Under the pieces are notes generated by a model that worked only from the letters and a program-made list of their open reading frames with translations, was not told the DNA's origin and made no database searches. The position numbers and the translations under genes were made by a program. Shown here piece after piece: positions 1-10,489 of a stretch of 48,039 nucleotides of DNA. Source of the DNA: Welwitschia mirabilis (taxonomy: Eukaryota > Gnetophyta > Gnetopsida > Welwitschiales); NCBI GenBank assembly GCA_051453625.1, contig JBOZIK010000001.1, positions 144,767,138-144,815,176 of the forward strand, in the 5' to 3' direction. Within the stretch, counting starts at the first letter, position 1; every line of letters starts with the position of its first letter.

Positions 1-540
1 AAGGTCATATATAACAAAGATTTTTCATGAAATTTTAAAGTCAACACATAGTATGATCTTAGATCATATACCATAAAGTCAAAAAAAGAGTAGAGGAAGA
101 AGCAAATTTCTAGAGACTTGATCATACTAGATATAAGAGATGATTAGTATTGCCATGATAATCAATATATGATTAGCAACATTCCAACTTATTCAACAAT
201 TTTTATGTCATTGAAGAAAGATAAATTTAACTTTATAAGTACAAAGTATAGGAGAGACATTAGTAAGAAGCTACTTGAAAATATGAATTAAATGTATTAT
301 AGTAAAGGATTAAGTCTTCTTATTCAAGTTCTGAGGACAAAACTTCTTAATGGATAGAGAAATATCATGTCTAAATCTTCAAGGTTTGAAAACTTTTCAT
401 ATAATTCTTAATATCATAAGCTAGTTTAATTTATGTATGTATTTATTTTAATTTTCTTAGTGGTGTGATTTTTATTGAGAAAACTTTATGCAATAATTCT
501 TTGCATTTTTAAAATATTACCTTATTGAAAATTTTAGTGA
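1..540. other. AT-rich DNA, nothing recognised
   Basis: No reading frame, repeat or motif can be supported on either strand. Confidence 0.5.
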
Positions 541-855
541 TTTAATTTTCATGGCCAATTCATTTCATTTATGGAAAATAGTTATTATGTGGTTCTGGAA
601 ATTACTAGTTATGAGAATTACTTTAATTTACATGTGGAGAATTTTTATTAATATTATTATAATATTAAAATACCTAGTGGCTTGACAAGGATTATAGAAT
701 TTCCATTACTTCCACCACTTCCACACCTCCCAATACTTCCACACACCACTTTCACACCTTCCACCACTTCCACCACCTCCACCACTTTCACCATGTTACT
801 ACTTCTACTTCTATCACTCCCTTATGGTGTCTTTTCATTATCCTACACTTTCTAT

Positions 856-863
856 TATAAATA
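856..863 (+). promoter_or_regulatory. TATA box in the candidate LTR
   Basis: TATAAATAGGACC matches the core promoters common in plant LTRs. It lies immediately after a long C/T-rich, purine-poor tract (about 698-835). Confidence 0.45.
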
Positions 864-1269
864 GGACCCTTGTCTTCTCACATTTCTATCTCAAAAAGTT
901 TCAGACTATTGAATCTTACCATCTTAATTTAGAGCTTAGATAAAGCCTTGGAACCTTGAAGCTTGGAACCTTTAGAGTCTTTGAATCTTCATATTTATTT
1001 AGGTATGGTTTCATGATTTTTCATCTTTACATGGTTTATAGACCTCATTATTCTTAAATGTTCTTGTCTATTTCTTACATTTCTCTCTGTTGTCATGTTT
1101 TTCATTCCTTGAAAGCTTGTTTATTTTGTATACAATTAGAATCTTGTAAATTCTTTACATAAATCGAATGCCATGTTTTGTTTAAGATTTCTCTCTCTTA
1201 ATCCTTCCCATAATGTTTGAGCTAATAGAATTTTTGACTTGTATTATTATGTTCTAATTTGCCCGAACC

Positions 1270-1443
1270 TTCCTCTAGAGAGTAAAGGGAGTAGATGAGA
1301 CCCCTCTAGATGTGTTGGATTATAATAAAATTTCCTCTAGAGAGTAAAGGGGAGCAGATAAGGCCCCCTTTGAATATTATGCATGCAAGTTATTACAAAA
1401 TTATCTCCAGGGAGTAAAGAGAGGAAATGAGACTCCTCTGGAT
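1270..1443 (+). repeat. Three tandem units, each able to form a hairpin
   Basis: Units begin near 1271, 1333 and 1404 (spacings 62 and 71 bp). Each has the layout CCTCTAGAG-AGTAAAGGG followed by a partner arm about 20 nt later. Unit 1 pairs TCTAG with CTAGA; unit 3 pairs TCCAG with CTGGA, so both arms changed together. Unit 2 has lost most of its second arm. Confidence 0.6.
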
Positions 1444-1904
1444 GATTGCAACTAGATAAATTAAAATTATTATTAGAACATATTTTACAATGCACTTGGA
1501 TTATTGAAAGTACATTTTAAATTGTTGGCATTGCATTCTTGGTTTTTCTCGGTCACATATCAATTTTCTTTAAGAAATTCTTCCTTATCCTTTAAAATTA
1601 CCTTTCCCATCTAAGCCTTATCATGAACCATACCAAAGGTTGTGATGATTTCACAATTATTATATCATATTATATGTGTAGATTGAGATACTGACATGGA
1701 TCCTAGTTATGGAGAAAGAAGTGCTTGGTGCTGATGGATATGTACTTCTTGTTGTAACATCTGAAGGAATACTATTATTATCAATTTTCTATGAATGATA
1801 TGTAAACATTGTAATTTTCCTATTATTCTTTGAAGTATTTATGACATGACTTATTCTTCAACATGTTATTATCATGTGTACTTGTCTTCTTATAATAAAA
1901 CTTT

Positions 1905-3400
1905 GGTATTAGATCAAGATATGGTTTAAAACATGATAAAGTTTTAATATGGTACATAATAGTGTTAAGAAACGTTGCAAAAATTGCATTAGGTAACGTT
2001 CATAGTTTTGAGCTAAAATTAGGATGTTATAATATGACCACATTTTTTACACATAAATTCTTTTTTATTAAAGCAAATAAAGAATTTTTTGAATGTATTA
2101 ATGTGTATTTAATACATGTTAATAAAACTAGATGTAAATCTGTAAATCTGACCTATTACATAACATGAAAAATAATTTACAACATAGGTGAATTATTAGA
2201 AAATTAACATAATTGATATATAAATTATTAACTTGGTTAAATAAATGTGAAATAACATCTTTTATTTCATATTTGAAAGATGGAATTTTTCTTGCTAGTA
2301 AAACACAGTATAAAGAAAAGTATCATTTATTCATAAAATAATGAGAAGAATATAGAACGAATTGGAGAAGAAGAAGTATGATGAAATACTTGAAGTCATA
2401 TAATCTTATGTCAAAGACTTAGATGGGTGATTCATTCATGAATCACCTATTTATTTTCATGTCAAAGATATTATTTGTAACCACCTATCTAATCTCATGC
2501 CAAAAATATTATTTGTAATCACTTGTCCAATCTTATGCTAGAAATAGTATTTGTAATACTAATTAATCATCTAGTATTAATAAATTAATTAGTTATATCA
2601 AAAATTTGATATACTATAAAGTCTTCCCCTCTTTTTTACTTCTTATTTTTCATATTCATGAATAAAGATATAGTATTTCACTTAAACATAATATGAAATA
2701 GTTTCACATTTATTTTTAAACTAATATAACATTATAGGACTCTTTCTCCAAACTTTGACATACTATTAGAGCTATCTCTTATTTTTCCATGATAAGTGAC
2801 TTAACTATTTATGAAACTATTTCCAAGAGTATGAATTGAAAGCTTTTCAAAGGCTGTTCTATAAAAGATTATGTAACAATATTTGAAAAGGTTTCATTCA
2901 AATCGTATTTTTAGTATTCTAATGATCAAAGAAAAGGTAGAATAATTAATGGAAGTCATGATTCTTATTAAGTAAGCAATGCATCCTACATTAAAAATAT
3001 TATTCTCTAATATAAATTAATAAATTTTAATGTCTAAGTTACTTTAAAAGGCAATTACATAAAGGATATCATAATTTTGTTTAGTAGTAACATATTCTTG
3101 CCTTATGAGGACTAGCATCATCTATATAGTTAATTAGCTTATTTTCTTACTGGAAAAAGCAACATACACATATAGTTAACTAACTTTTCTCTTGTCTTTT
3201 TTAATTTTTATTAAAAGACATTTTTTTTAAATTTCAAACAAGAAAAAAAGAAATAATAAGGCTATTAAATATGGATCCCAAATTAGAGAAGATATCTAAA
3301 TATAGAGCTCTAAAGAAAAAGTAGGTAACTCATACAAAATTTGAAGCTTAATACTCTAAGTAGAAGAGTGTTTAGAACAAAAAGGAAATTAAGTAAAGAA
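1905..3400. other. AT-rich DNA without recognisable gene
   Basis: Apart from the 38-bp tandem repeat at 2447-2560, I see no coding similarity. The 68-codon frame at 1962-2168 has no recognisable features. Confidence 0.5.
2447..2560. repeat. Three diverged copies of a 38-bp tandem repeat
   Basis: Copies start at 2447, 2485 and 2523. Each contains a variant of TCATGYCAAARATATTATTT followed by GTAA. A fourth, more diverged copy may precede them near 2402. Confidence 0.6.
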
Positions 3401-3450
3401 CTCATTATTAAATACACCTTTATTTTAAAGATTTCATAGTGTAAATAAGA

Positions 3451-4255
3451 TCATGCATCATAAACAAGACCATTTCTACCATTAAAAGAAATGTTAGATT
3501 CATCAATACTAATTAGAGTAGAGAGCTTACAAACTTGATGACATCCCAAAGAATGATTAGCCCATGTCCAAGTAGAAGAAGCTACTTGATAAGACCAAAA
3601 GATGTACTCAAGGGATTCTTCATCACCATAATGTAAACAAAGGGGCATAAGACCTAAAAAACTGAAGAAGCTAACTAATTAAGAGAAAGTCCATTTTGGA
3701 GAAGAAATCAATAAAAAGTTTAAATTTTATGAGAAGTAGGAAGGTGTCAATTATAGAGAAACAAACTTTTCTAAGAGTCCTCTAAGAGTTAAGTACATTA
3801 AATTTTATTTAGATGCTTAGAAATTGGAGTAGAATAATATCATAATCCCTTTATGGATTTAGCCTTTATATGACTATAATTATAATCATTCTTCCAAATT
3901 CAAAGATCATAATCACTTTGAGGAGTTGAAGAAATATGAAAGAAAGTAAGCCATGAGTACAAAATATGGTAGGAACTTCTCTTATTACTAGATAGATGAA
4001 ACCTTTACTTTTCTTGATTCTAAGTGAGCCAAGAACTAGAATGGTAATACCATACATCTTTAATCTTATGATTCCTTTGCAACATAAAGAAATGGTAGTG
4101 AAGCCACATTTCTGTGTGAGAGTGCCCTCTAAATCACTAAATTGAAGAAACTGCCAAAGGGAGTTATTCCAATAAACAAGAATATCAAGATCTTGAAGTA
4201 GAATTTTAATAGTGAGCCAACAATTCCAAATAACCTTAAGAAAATTGAGTAGCAT
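3451..4255 (-). pseudogene. LINE (non-LTR retrotransposon) relic, C-terminal zinc-binding region
   Basis: The minus-strand frame ending at 3451 contains CLHYGDEESLEYIFWSYQ. It resembles the zf-RVT segment that follows reverse transcriptase in plant LINEs (Cys/His residues, then EESxxHxFWxC). The expected His and final Cys are both Tyr here, consistent with C-to-T and G-to-A decay. The upstream frame at 3866-4255 lies where the RT C-terminus should be, but frameshifts prevent a firm alignment. Confidence 0.45.
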
Positions 4256-6420
4256 AATTTTATATGGATAGGTAGGAAAAGAGTCTACGAATGAGAGATA
4301 GATAACTAAGATTTCCTATTAAGAAAAAGGAAAAATTAAATGGAGTTCTTAATAAGAACCTTTTAATACACATTTGAATTGACTTACTAATTTATGAAGG
4401 ATCTTAATCTAATATTAAACATATATTTCATGACTTAAAGAATAAGAAGTAAGTTGATTGAACATATTTACAGCCTTACACCATGATTTAGAATTTATGA
4501 TCTTATTTCTATGAATGAACATACTTGTTGGTCACTTATACTTGCGAAATATCTATTGTCCTATATATCTATATTTTTTATTAATAATCTTAAAAGGATT
4601 TGAAATCATGTTTCATCAACATCATGTAATGCATTTGTGAAAAATTTAAAAACTTAGCCTTAATGTTAAGACCTACTGATGTGCCATTGGCAACATATGC
4701 TTCTACATATAGAAAAGGGTATTGTTTATTTGTTTCTATAAATATACGAAGTTTTTAAGTTTTCACCTTCTCAGATGTGCTCTCATCATAATTTTCCTAT
4801 TCAATATTAATTGAAAAAATTTAGTCCTTATAGTTATACCTAGAATGTGTGTCTACAACCTCAAGATCCATATGTTTATCTTTACATCAACATTTGATAA
4901 TTTATCTTCTTATTTCTTTCTTACTTTGTCTTGTTTCTCATAAATCTTCCTTGTACCTCCATCATCAAACAACTCATTATGTATGTTAATAGTTTTCCTA
5001 CAAGATAAAAAGTAGTATTTCATAAATCATTAAGTACATTTTTGATATTTATGTGTTATATATTATAAATAAAGGATGAGGGAATGAGAGATATGGATCA
5101 ACATTTCATTAAAATTTCAATTACATATGTTATTTAAGTAAAATTTACTTTAGAGTAAAATCTTCACTTTCATTATAATTGAATAAGAAGTGCTAATTTC
5201 ATTTCTTATCGATAATGAGGAGTATACTTTTGATGTTTCTGTTCTTTACATTATAAATAAAAAAAATGCCAAATATGGATTAAAGATGCTTGAAAACTTA
5301 AATTACTTAAATTATTAGCCAAAATTTACCTTAAGATAAAATATATTATTATATAATAACTAAATAATAATTAATTAATTATGGAAGTTAATGGTAAAGG
5401 TAATGTAAAAACTAATTAGTCCAATATAGCAAAATTTCTTTAAAACATTATGAACCTAACATAAAAATAATTACATGAAGATTATAAAAAGTATGGAAAT
5501 TAAAATTTCATAAGGAGAAAATAACTGTTTGAATTTAATTACTAAGTAAATTTACAAAAATACAAAATAAGTTCAACATTGCATGGTCTTTTGTATGATT
5601 AGAATAATGATTAAAACCATTTTAATGTTCAATAAGCTTTATTAGAATGCTTGAAAGGATACATGAGAAGAAAACCAGAATAATGTATGAAATTATAATG
5701 TTTTCTAATAATTGGGTAGAATCATATTCATAAAGGGGATAAAGAAGGAAATGATTTTATGGGGATGACAAGGATACATTAATGTAATGCATCCATGAAA
5801 CACTCTAATATGCTCTCAAGCATAGACAATAAAAGCTCAAAATCAGTAAACTAAAAGATTGCCATTGAAAAAATTTAGAAATTAGCTAGTTTTTCCTCTG
5901 ATTCCGTTGGAATTAAGATGTAGTAATAGATGAAAAGAACATCATAGTGCATTGGATCATGCACTAAAGATTTTATTTAATTTTGAATTCCTATCTGTAA
6001 CTAATAGTTTTCCTTCACTTTGGTAATTTAACCAAGTCCTATGTTTGATTCTTTTGAAACGAATCAAATTTATTCTTTGTGGCTTTTAATTTTTTATTCT
6101 CTTTTTATTTTTCATTTTCTTTAGAAATGATGTTGATTTCTCATATTTAAAATTTAAGACGAATAAATATATCATCAAAACTACAAATGTCCAGTTATTT
6201 CTAATTTCATTAAATTTGCCAAGTTAGAATGGTTATGAAAAGTGATCTTCCACTACTTTCTAGAAAATATTTTACTACTAGATTCTAATTAAATAGTCTA
6301 TTTTCTACTTCAATACTCACTTTAACGTATCATTGTAACTTTAAAATATATCATTTTAAATTCATAAAAAATCATATCCCTTCTAATAAAGCTCTTATGA
6401 ATTTCTATCTCATAACTTGA
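4256..6420. other. AT-rich DNA with one diverged direct repeat
   Basis: About 5038-5160 and 5227-5341 are diverged direct copies; both carry ACATTATAAATAA-like and TTTAC-TT-AGA-TAAAAT segments about 189 bp apart. No coding similarity was recognised in the rest. Confidence 0.45.
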
Positions 6421-6423
6421 ATC

Positions 6424-6563
6424 CATTAATACCATTACCATAATGTAGAAAGTTGCGTTTCCTAGATTTGACATCTGATTTTATTTATTAATTCATTAAT
6501 ACCATTACCATAATGTAGAAAGCTGCATTTCCTAGATTTGACATCTAATTTTATTTATTAATT
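6424..6563. repeat. Two tandem copies of a 70-bp unit
   Basis: 6424-6493 and 6494-6563 differ at three positions. The unit begins CATTAATACCATTACC and ends in TTATTTATTAATT. The near-identity indicates a recent local duplication, within a minus-strand copia relic or its edge. Confidence 0.85.
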
Positions 6564-6599
6564 CTTTAAATTTGGTACATTAGAATAACATTTATATAC

Positions 6600-7069
6600 T
6601 TTTAGAATAAATTAGTAAACAGGTCAACCTAACCATATCCTTAGGGTTCTTACATCTAACAGTAGTAGAAGTTACTTCGTTAATCAAGAAATAGGATGCA
6701 TCTATTGCCTTTTCTAGAACTCCAATCCTTATGAAAACACTTATTCGTTAAAATTATTCAAGCGTTATCCATGATGGTTTTGTTCATGCATTCCACAAAA
6801 CCCTTTTTCTATTTAGTACCAAGTTTGATATTATGCTTAATTTCATCTTCATCCTTACCAATTTTTTTAAATACTAAAAGGTGTACTTACCTTTGTTATT
6901 AGTCATTATAAACTTTACCTTCTTATTGTTCATCTCATTAATCATGGTTTTTTCCCCTCCATTACTTATACTTAGGAAAAACACCATATTTTCTCTTAAT
7001 AAAATAAACTCATATCTTTCTAGTACATTCATTAAAACATGTACCACAATATTATTAGAAATGAAGCAT
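6600..7069 (-). pseudogene. Ty1/copia integrase relic
   Basis: Read on the minus strand, a broken frame gives GFVECMNKTIMDNA (about 6740-6790), matching the copia integrase region NG-x2-ER-x-NRTI, followed by NRCILFLINEV where copia has the A-x-YLINR segment. Frameshifts and stops interrupt it. The upstream part of the element would lie in or beyond the N-run at 7070. Confidence 0.55.
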
Positions 7070-7288
7070 NNNNNNNNNNNNNNNNNNNNNNNNNNNNNNN
7101 NNNNNNNNNNNNNNNNNNNNNNNNNNNNNNNNNNNNNNNNNNNNNNNNNNNNNNNNNNNNNNNNNNNNNNNNNNNNNNNNNNNNNNNNNNNNNNNNNNNN
7201 NNNNNNNNNNNNNNNNNNNNNNNNNNNNNNNNNNNNNNNNNNNNNNNNNNNNNNNNNNNNNNNNNNNNNNNNNNNNNNNNNNNNNNNN
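7070..7288. other. Assembly gap, 219 N
   Basis: A run of N. The reading frames crossing it are meaningless. It interrupts the copia relic on its left. Confidence 0.99.
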
Positions 7289-9360
7289 TAAATGACTTAA
7301 TCATGTGTTTTAACCTTATTTATTTTTATTCCTATCTCCTTCTATTAAATATCATTTTTCATATAAAAACTACTTTTCTCATAGGCCTTATATGTGACAA
7401 GCCATTGCTCATACTCACATAAGACTAAACGTGCTACAATGTCGTGCTTCATGTGGAGTCTATTCATAAGATCATACACACTTTATGAAACAATCTTCAT
7501 GAAATTTTTTTTAGTTATCATTGTTTAAAGATTTACATAGATTCATAATAATATTCATTTCATTAACTTCAATTAAATTTAAAAGAACTATAGATGCATT
7601 CTCTGAGAATTATAAATGCATTTTTTGATCCTATAAGTGAATAGCTTTGTTGTTGCATAGTTGAGGCAACTGAAACATGAGATTCATTCTTTGCCAACTT
7701 AGTGCTAGACGAGTGGCTTTTGGAAGCATTCAGGTTTCCAAAGAAGGGATAAAAGGTCTTATTTTCTTATTATGAACTATCTAAAAACCATCTTAATCCA
7801 TTTGATATTATAGTATTATAATATACTTAACTAGCTACTTTGGACATGGTTATTAACTAGGTTTACCTCTTGAGAGACAACCCAGTTGGAGAACCTAAAG
7901 AGATTGGTTTTTATGTATTGAAGGAAAAAGAACCTAAAAACAAAGGTTTGTGAAACAACTACCATCATTCCCTTCTATTTTCGAGCTTCACTTTGTTATT
8001 TCCTTTAAAGGGAATGATATCATAGATACATATGTTCCTCTTGATGGAAAAAATGATAAGAGTTGAACAAGCTACAAGTAATATCTAGCTAATTAAAAAG
8101 TTTACTACATAATTTTAGTCAAAGAACTTACAATTACTATATGCAATGCTAGTTACACCATTTGAATGGGTAGTATAGGACATACTTATGTGTTTTAGTA
8201 GTGGGTACGCTGATATTTGTTGAAATCATGCATGCATTGCTACATCGTCAAGGGCCTGTTATCATCTAGTGTTTGGTTATTCTTAACTTTTATAAAAATG
8301 AGAGGAAAGTGGGGTAATTCTAGCAAGTATGAAACTTGATTAAACTTCTTAGCAGTAATATTAACGTTAAATTCTCATTATTAACCAATAATAATAGCAT
8401 GATGTTAATGAATAATGTGCATATTTACATCTTTTTAGTAGTAGATATCTCAGATATTTTCAAAAGGAAAAAAATTCTAAGGGTAATGTTATGTATGCTT
8501 TATAATGAGGCCATTGCTGAAAAATATAGACTAGATTTGTAGTGAAAATGATGAAGCTCATGGTAGATATACAAGAATTTATAAGAAAATATAACATGGA
8601 AAATATTCAAAAACATATTCCTCAGAAACATTATAAAGAAGAGAAAAATCAATGAACATACTGTCTCTCTACTTTTAGAATTAGGTAACATAGTTTTTTT
8701 AGAGTTATTCTATGTGGGATGAAGAGAATGAACTATCATTTATCATCATTTATAAAGATTAAAAAAATGGTTCTAATCACGAGAAGTGTGACCTTTTCCT
8801 TCGAAGGGATATTTAAATTCTTTGTCTCCATATGGATGGTAATGGAGAAGTGAAATTTTTCAAATTAAAAAAACAAATAGGAGTAAACCTTTGAATTCAT
8901 TTTATGAAAAAGTTAGAGCTAATCAAAAAGAAACTTTGACCCTTGCTTTTAATCCTTTGCACAGGCTTAGTAGCTACTTAGTTTAAGATGAATTAAAAAA
9001 GAAACTAAGGTCTCTTTGTGTTCATTAACATGTCATTATGATGTATAGTATAGATGTTGGACTTTTGATTATTGTAACTTAATGAATATAACCTAATGGC
9101 TAAAATTAGAATGTTTTCTATTTGGATAGCTTTAACGTTAAGGTCATAAACAAAGGAGATAATTTATTCAATTGTGCATCTGTTTTTAATTTATTTTTTG
9201 CATTAATTTTTAAAGATTAGAGAATACTTTTTAATTATAATGTATTTCTTGATTTAAAAATTACTTATTAGTATTAAAAACCTAAAATTTGATGCTAAGT
9301 AGAAATTACTTATCAATTGTTAAAAAAAATTATGATATATATAATATACATGGGAAAGCA
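7289..9360. other. AT-rich intergenic DNA, nothing recognised
   Basis: Short frames at 8336-8542 (+) and 8500-8691 (-) show no domain features. It may be further decayed retroelement DNA linked to the copia relic, but I could not align it to any protein family by eye. Confidence 0.45.
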
Positions 9361-9994
9361 TATAGCAATCTCCAACGTTACAAGTTTTCTCGGCTAAGTG
9401 AACACCAAGGAATGGCCCTTGCTAGGCTACGAGTTATCCAACAAATGTGTAGCTCCTACTTGTGATTTATACCTATGCCACCTTGAACACAAGCATATAA
9501 AACACAAACCAACTTCTTCAACGAAACTCCATCCTGTAATCGGCGGAGGCACAGATAAACAAGGGCGTCTTTGATTCTGGTTACGGCAACGTTCGGAACT
9601 GCCAAGGACTTGATCTTCCGAAGGACTTAAGAGTACGCCAATCAAGACTTCCAGCGAATCGAGTTAAACGTGCGTTGTGTGAGATACCATGATTTAATGA
9701 TTGATTCGAAATAGGTTGCGAAACAAACGTCTGTTACGAAGCTCGCTGATCGAAGAACGAATTATGAAACATTCACAGTACGTTGAGCAATCCTTACGTT
9801 GGGGAAAAAGCGGACCAACTGGAACAGGCATGTATAAGTACAGAGATACATACGAGTAATAAAAAGAACACGGAAAGTTGTGAGTTATGTCATGAAAAGA
9901 ATTTCTTATAAAGCATATCATAAGCTAAACATATTTGAGATTGCGAAACAATCAGTAAGCCGAGAATGGCAAATATCCCATTTCGTACAACAAA
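9361..9994 (-). other. 3' flank and probable 3' UTR of the beta-galactosidase gene
   Basis: This stretch directly downstream of the stop codon is less AT-rich and keeps many CpG dinucleotides, unlike the DNA left of 9360. Minus-strand reading frames of 72 codons (9427-9645) and 75 codons (9694-9921) show no family resemblance and are probably untranslated. I saw no clear AATAAA signal on the gene strand. It could instead hold a small gene I cannot recognise. Confidence 0.4.
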
Positions 9995-10489
9995 TTATGT
10001 GCAGGATGCTTGTACTGCTAAACTCTTAGATGCATCAGGACAAGGATCTTGTCCAAATCTCTTCGCTGACATTTCTACTGAGCAGTTTTGACGGCCGATG
10101 CATTCCTGAAATAAGAATTCGCACAACATCATAAGCTCGCAGTCCGGAGGAAGTGAATATGTATGAGAGTCATGAGTAAGTCCACGTAAGGTGCTTAAGT
10201 TACCTTTTCCACGACAGATGATGAGTGGGTGGTGTGACAGCTACCTATCTGGAAGGCTCCACATGATCCCTGAGGGGTACCATAGCTTGCAAAGTTTATT
10301 GCTGAAATTTTACTTCCTTGTGGACACCCAAGATGAATGACGGGCTTGGGATGCTTTTCAGAGGTGAAACCACAAACACTTGTTAGCCTTCTCTTCGCAA
10401 ACCCTATTTGAGTTGGATCACCGCCTTTGTCTTCTAAAATCACAAGCAAGTTGTCTTTGGCTTTAAACCAAGACCTTGGGATATGGTAC
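9995..10489 (-). other. Exons 18-19: galactose-binding SUEL-type lectin domain of the beta-galactosidase
   Basis: The last two exons encode residues 697-827. After the conserved YHIPRSWF segment (697-704) that ends the catalytic protein, residues from about 733 form a separate cysteine-rich domain. Cysteines fall at 735, 751, 772, 780, 793, 799, 813 and 826. [13 protein letters not shown] and the DPCP motif are typical of the SUEL/Gal_Lectin family. Intron 18 (10106-10203) interrupts the domain. Reading through the donor at 10203 gives a stop codon a few codons later, so a transcript retaining intron 18 would lose the final third of the lectin domain. Confidence 0.9.

Larger units (their letters stand above)
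541..1900 (+). mobile_element. Candidate solo or truncated LTR
   Basis: A pyrimidine-rich CCACTTC-type tract (about 698-800) is followed by TATAAATA (856-863), then a transcribed-looking leader, three tandem hairpin units (1270-1443), and near 1904 the sequence TTTGGTATTAGATC, which resembles a degraded initiator-Met primer binding site. This order (promoter, R/U5, PBS) fits an LTR in plus orientation. I see no matching second copy in the window and the left edge is uncertain. Confidence 0.4.

Noticed and set aside
682-864. 60-codon Thr- and Pro-rich frame as a small protein
   Set aside because: It is the translation of a CCACTTC-type pyrimidine tract that ends at the TATA box of the candidate LTR.
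1270-1443. CRISPR-like array
   Set aside because: Only three units with unequal spacing and related spacers in a plant LTR; no CRISPR features.
9427-9921. Two minus-strand frames downstream of the beta-galactosidase as a second gene
   Set aside because: No family resemblance; position and composition fit an untranslated 3' region.
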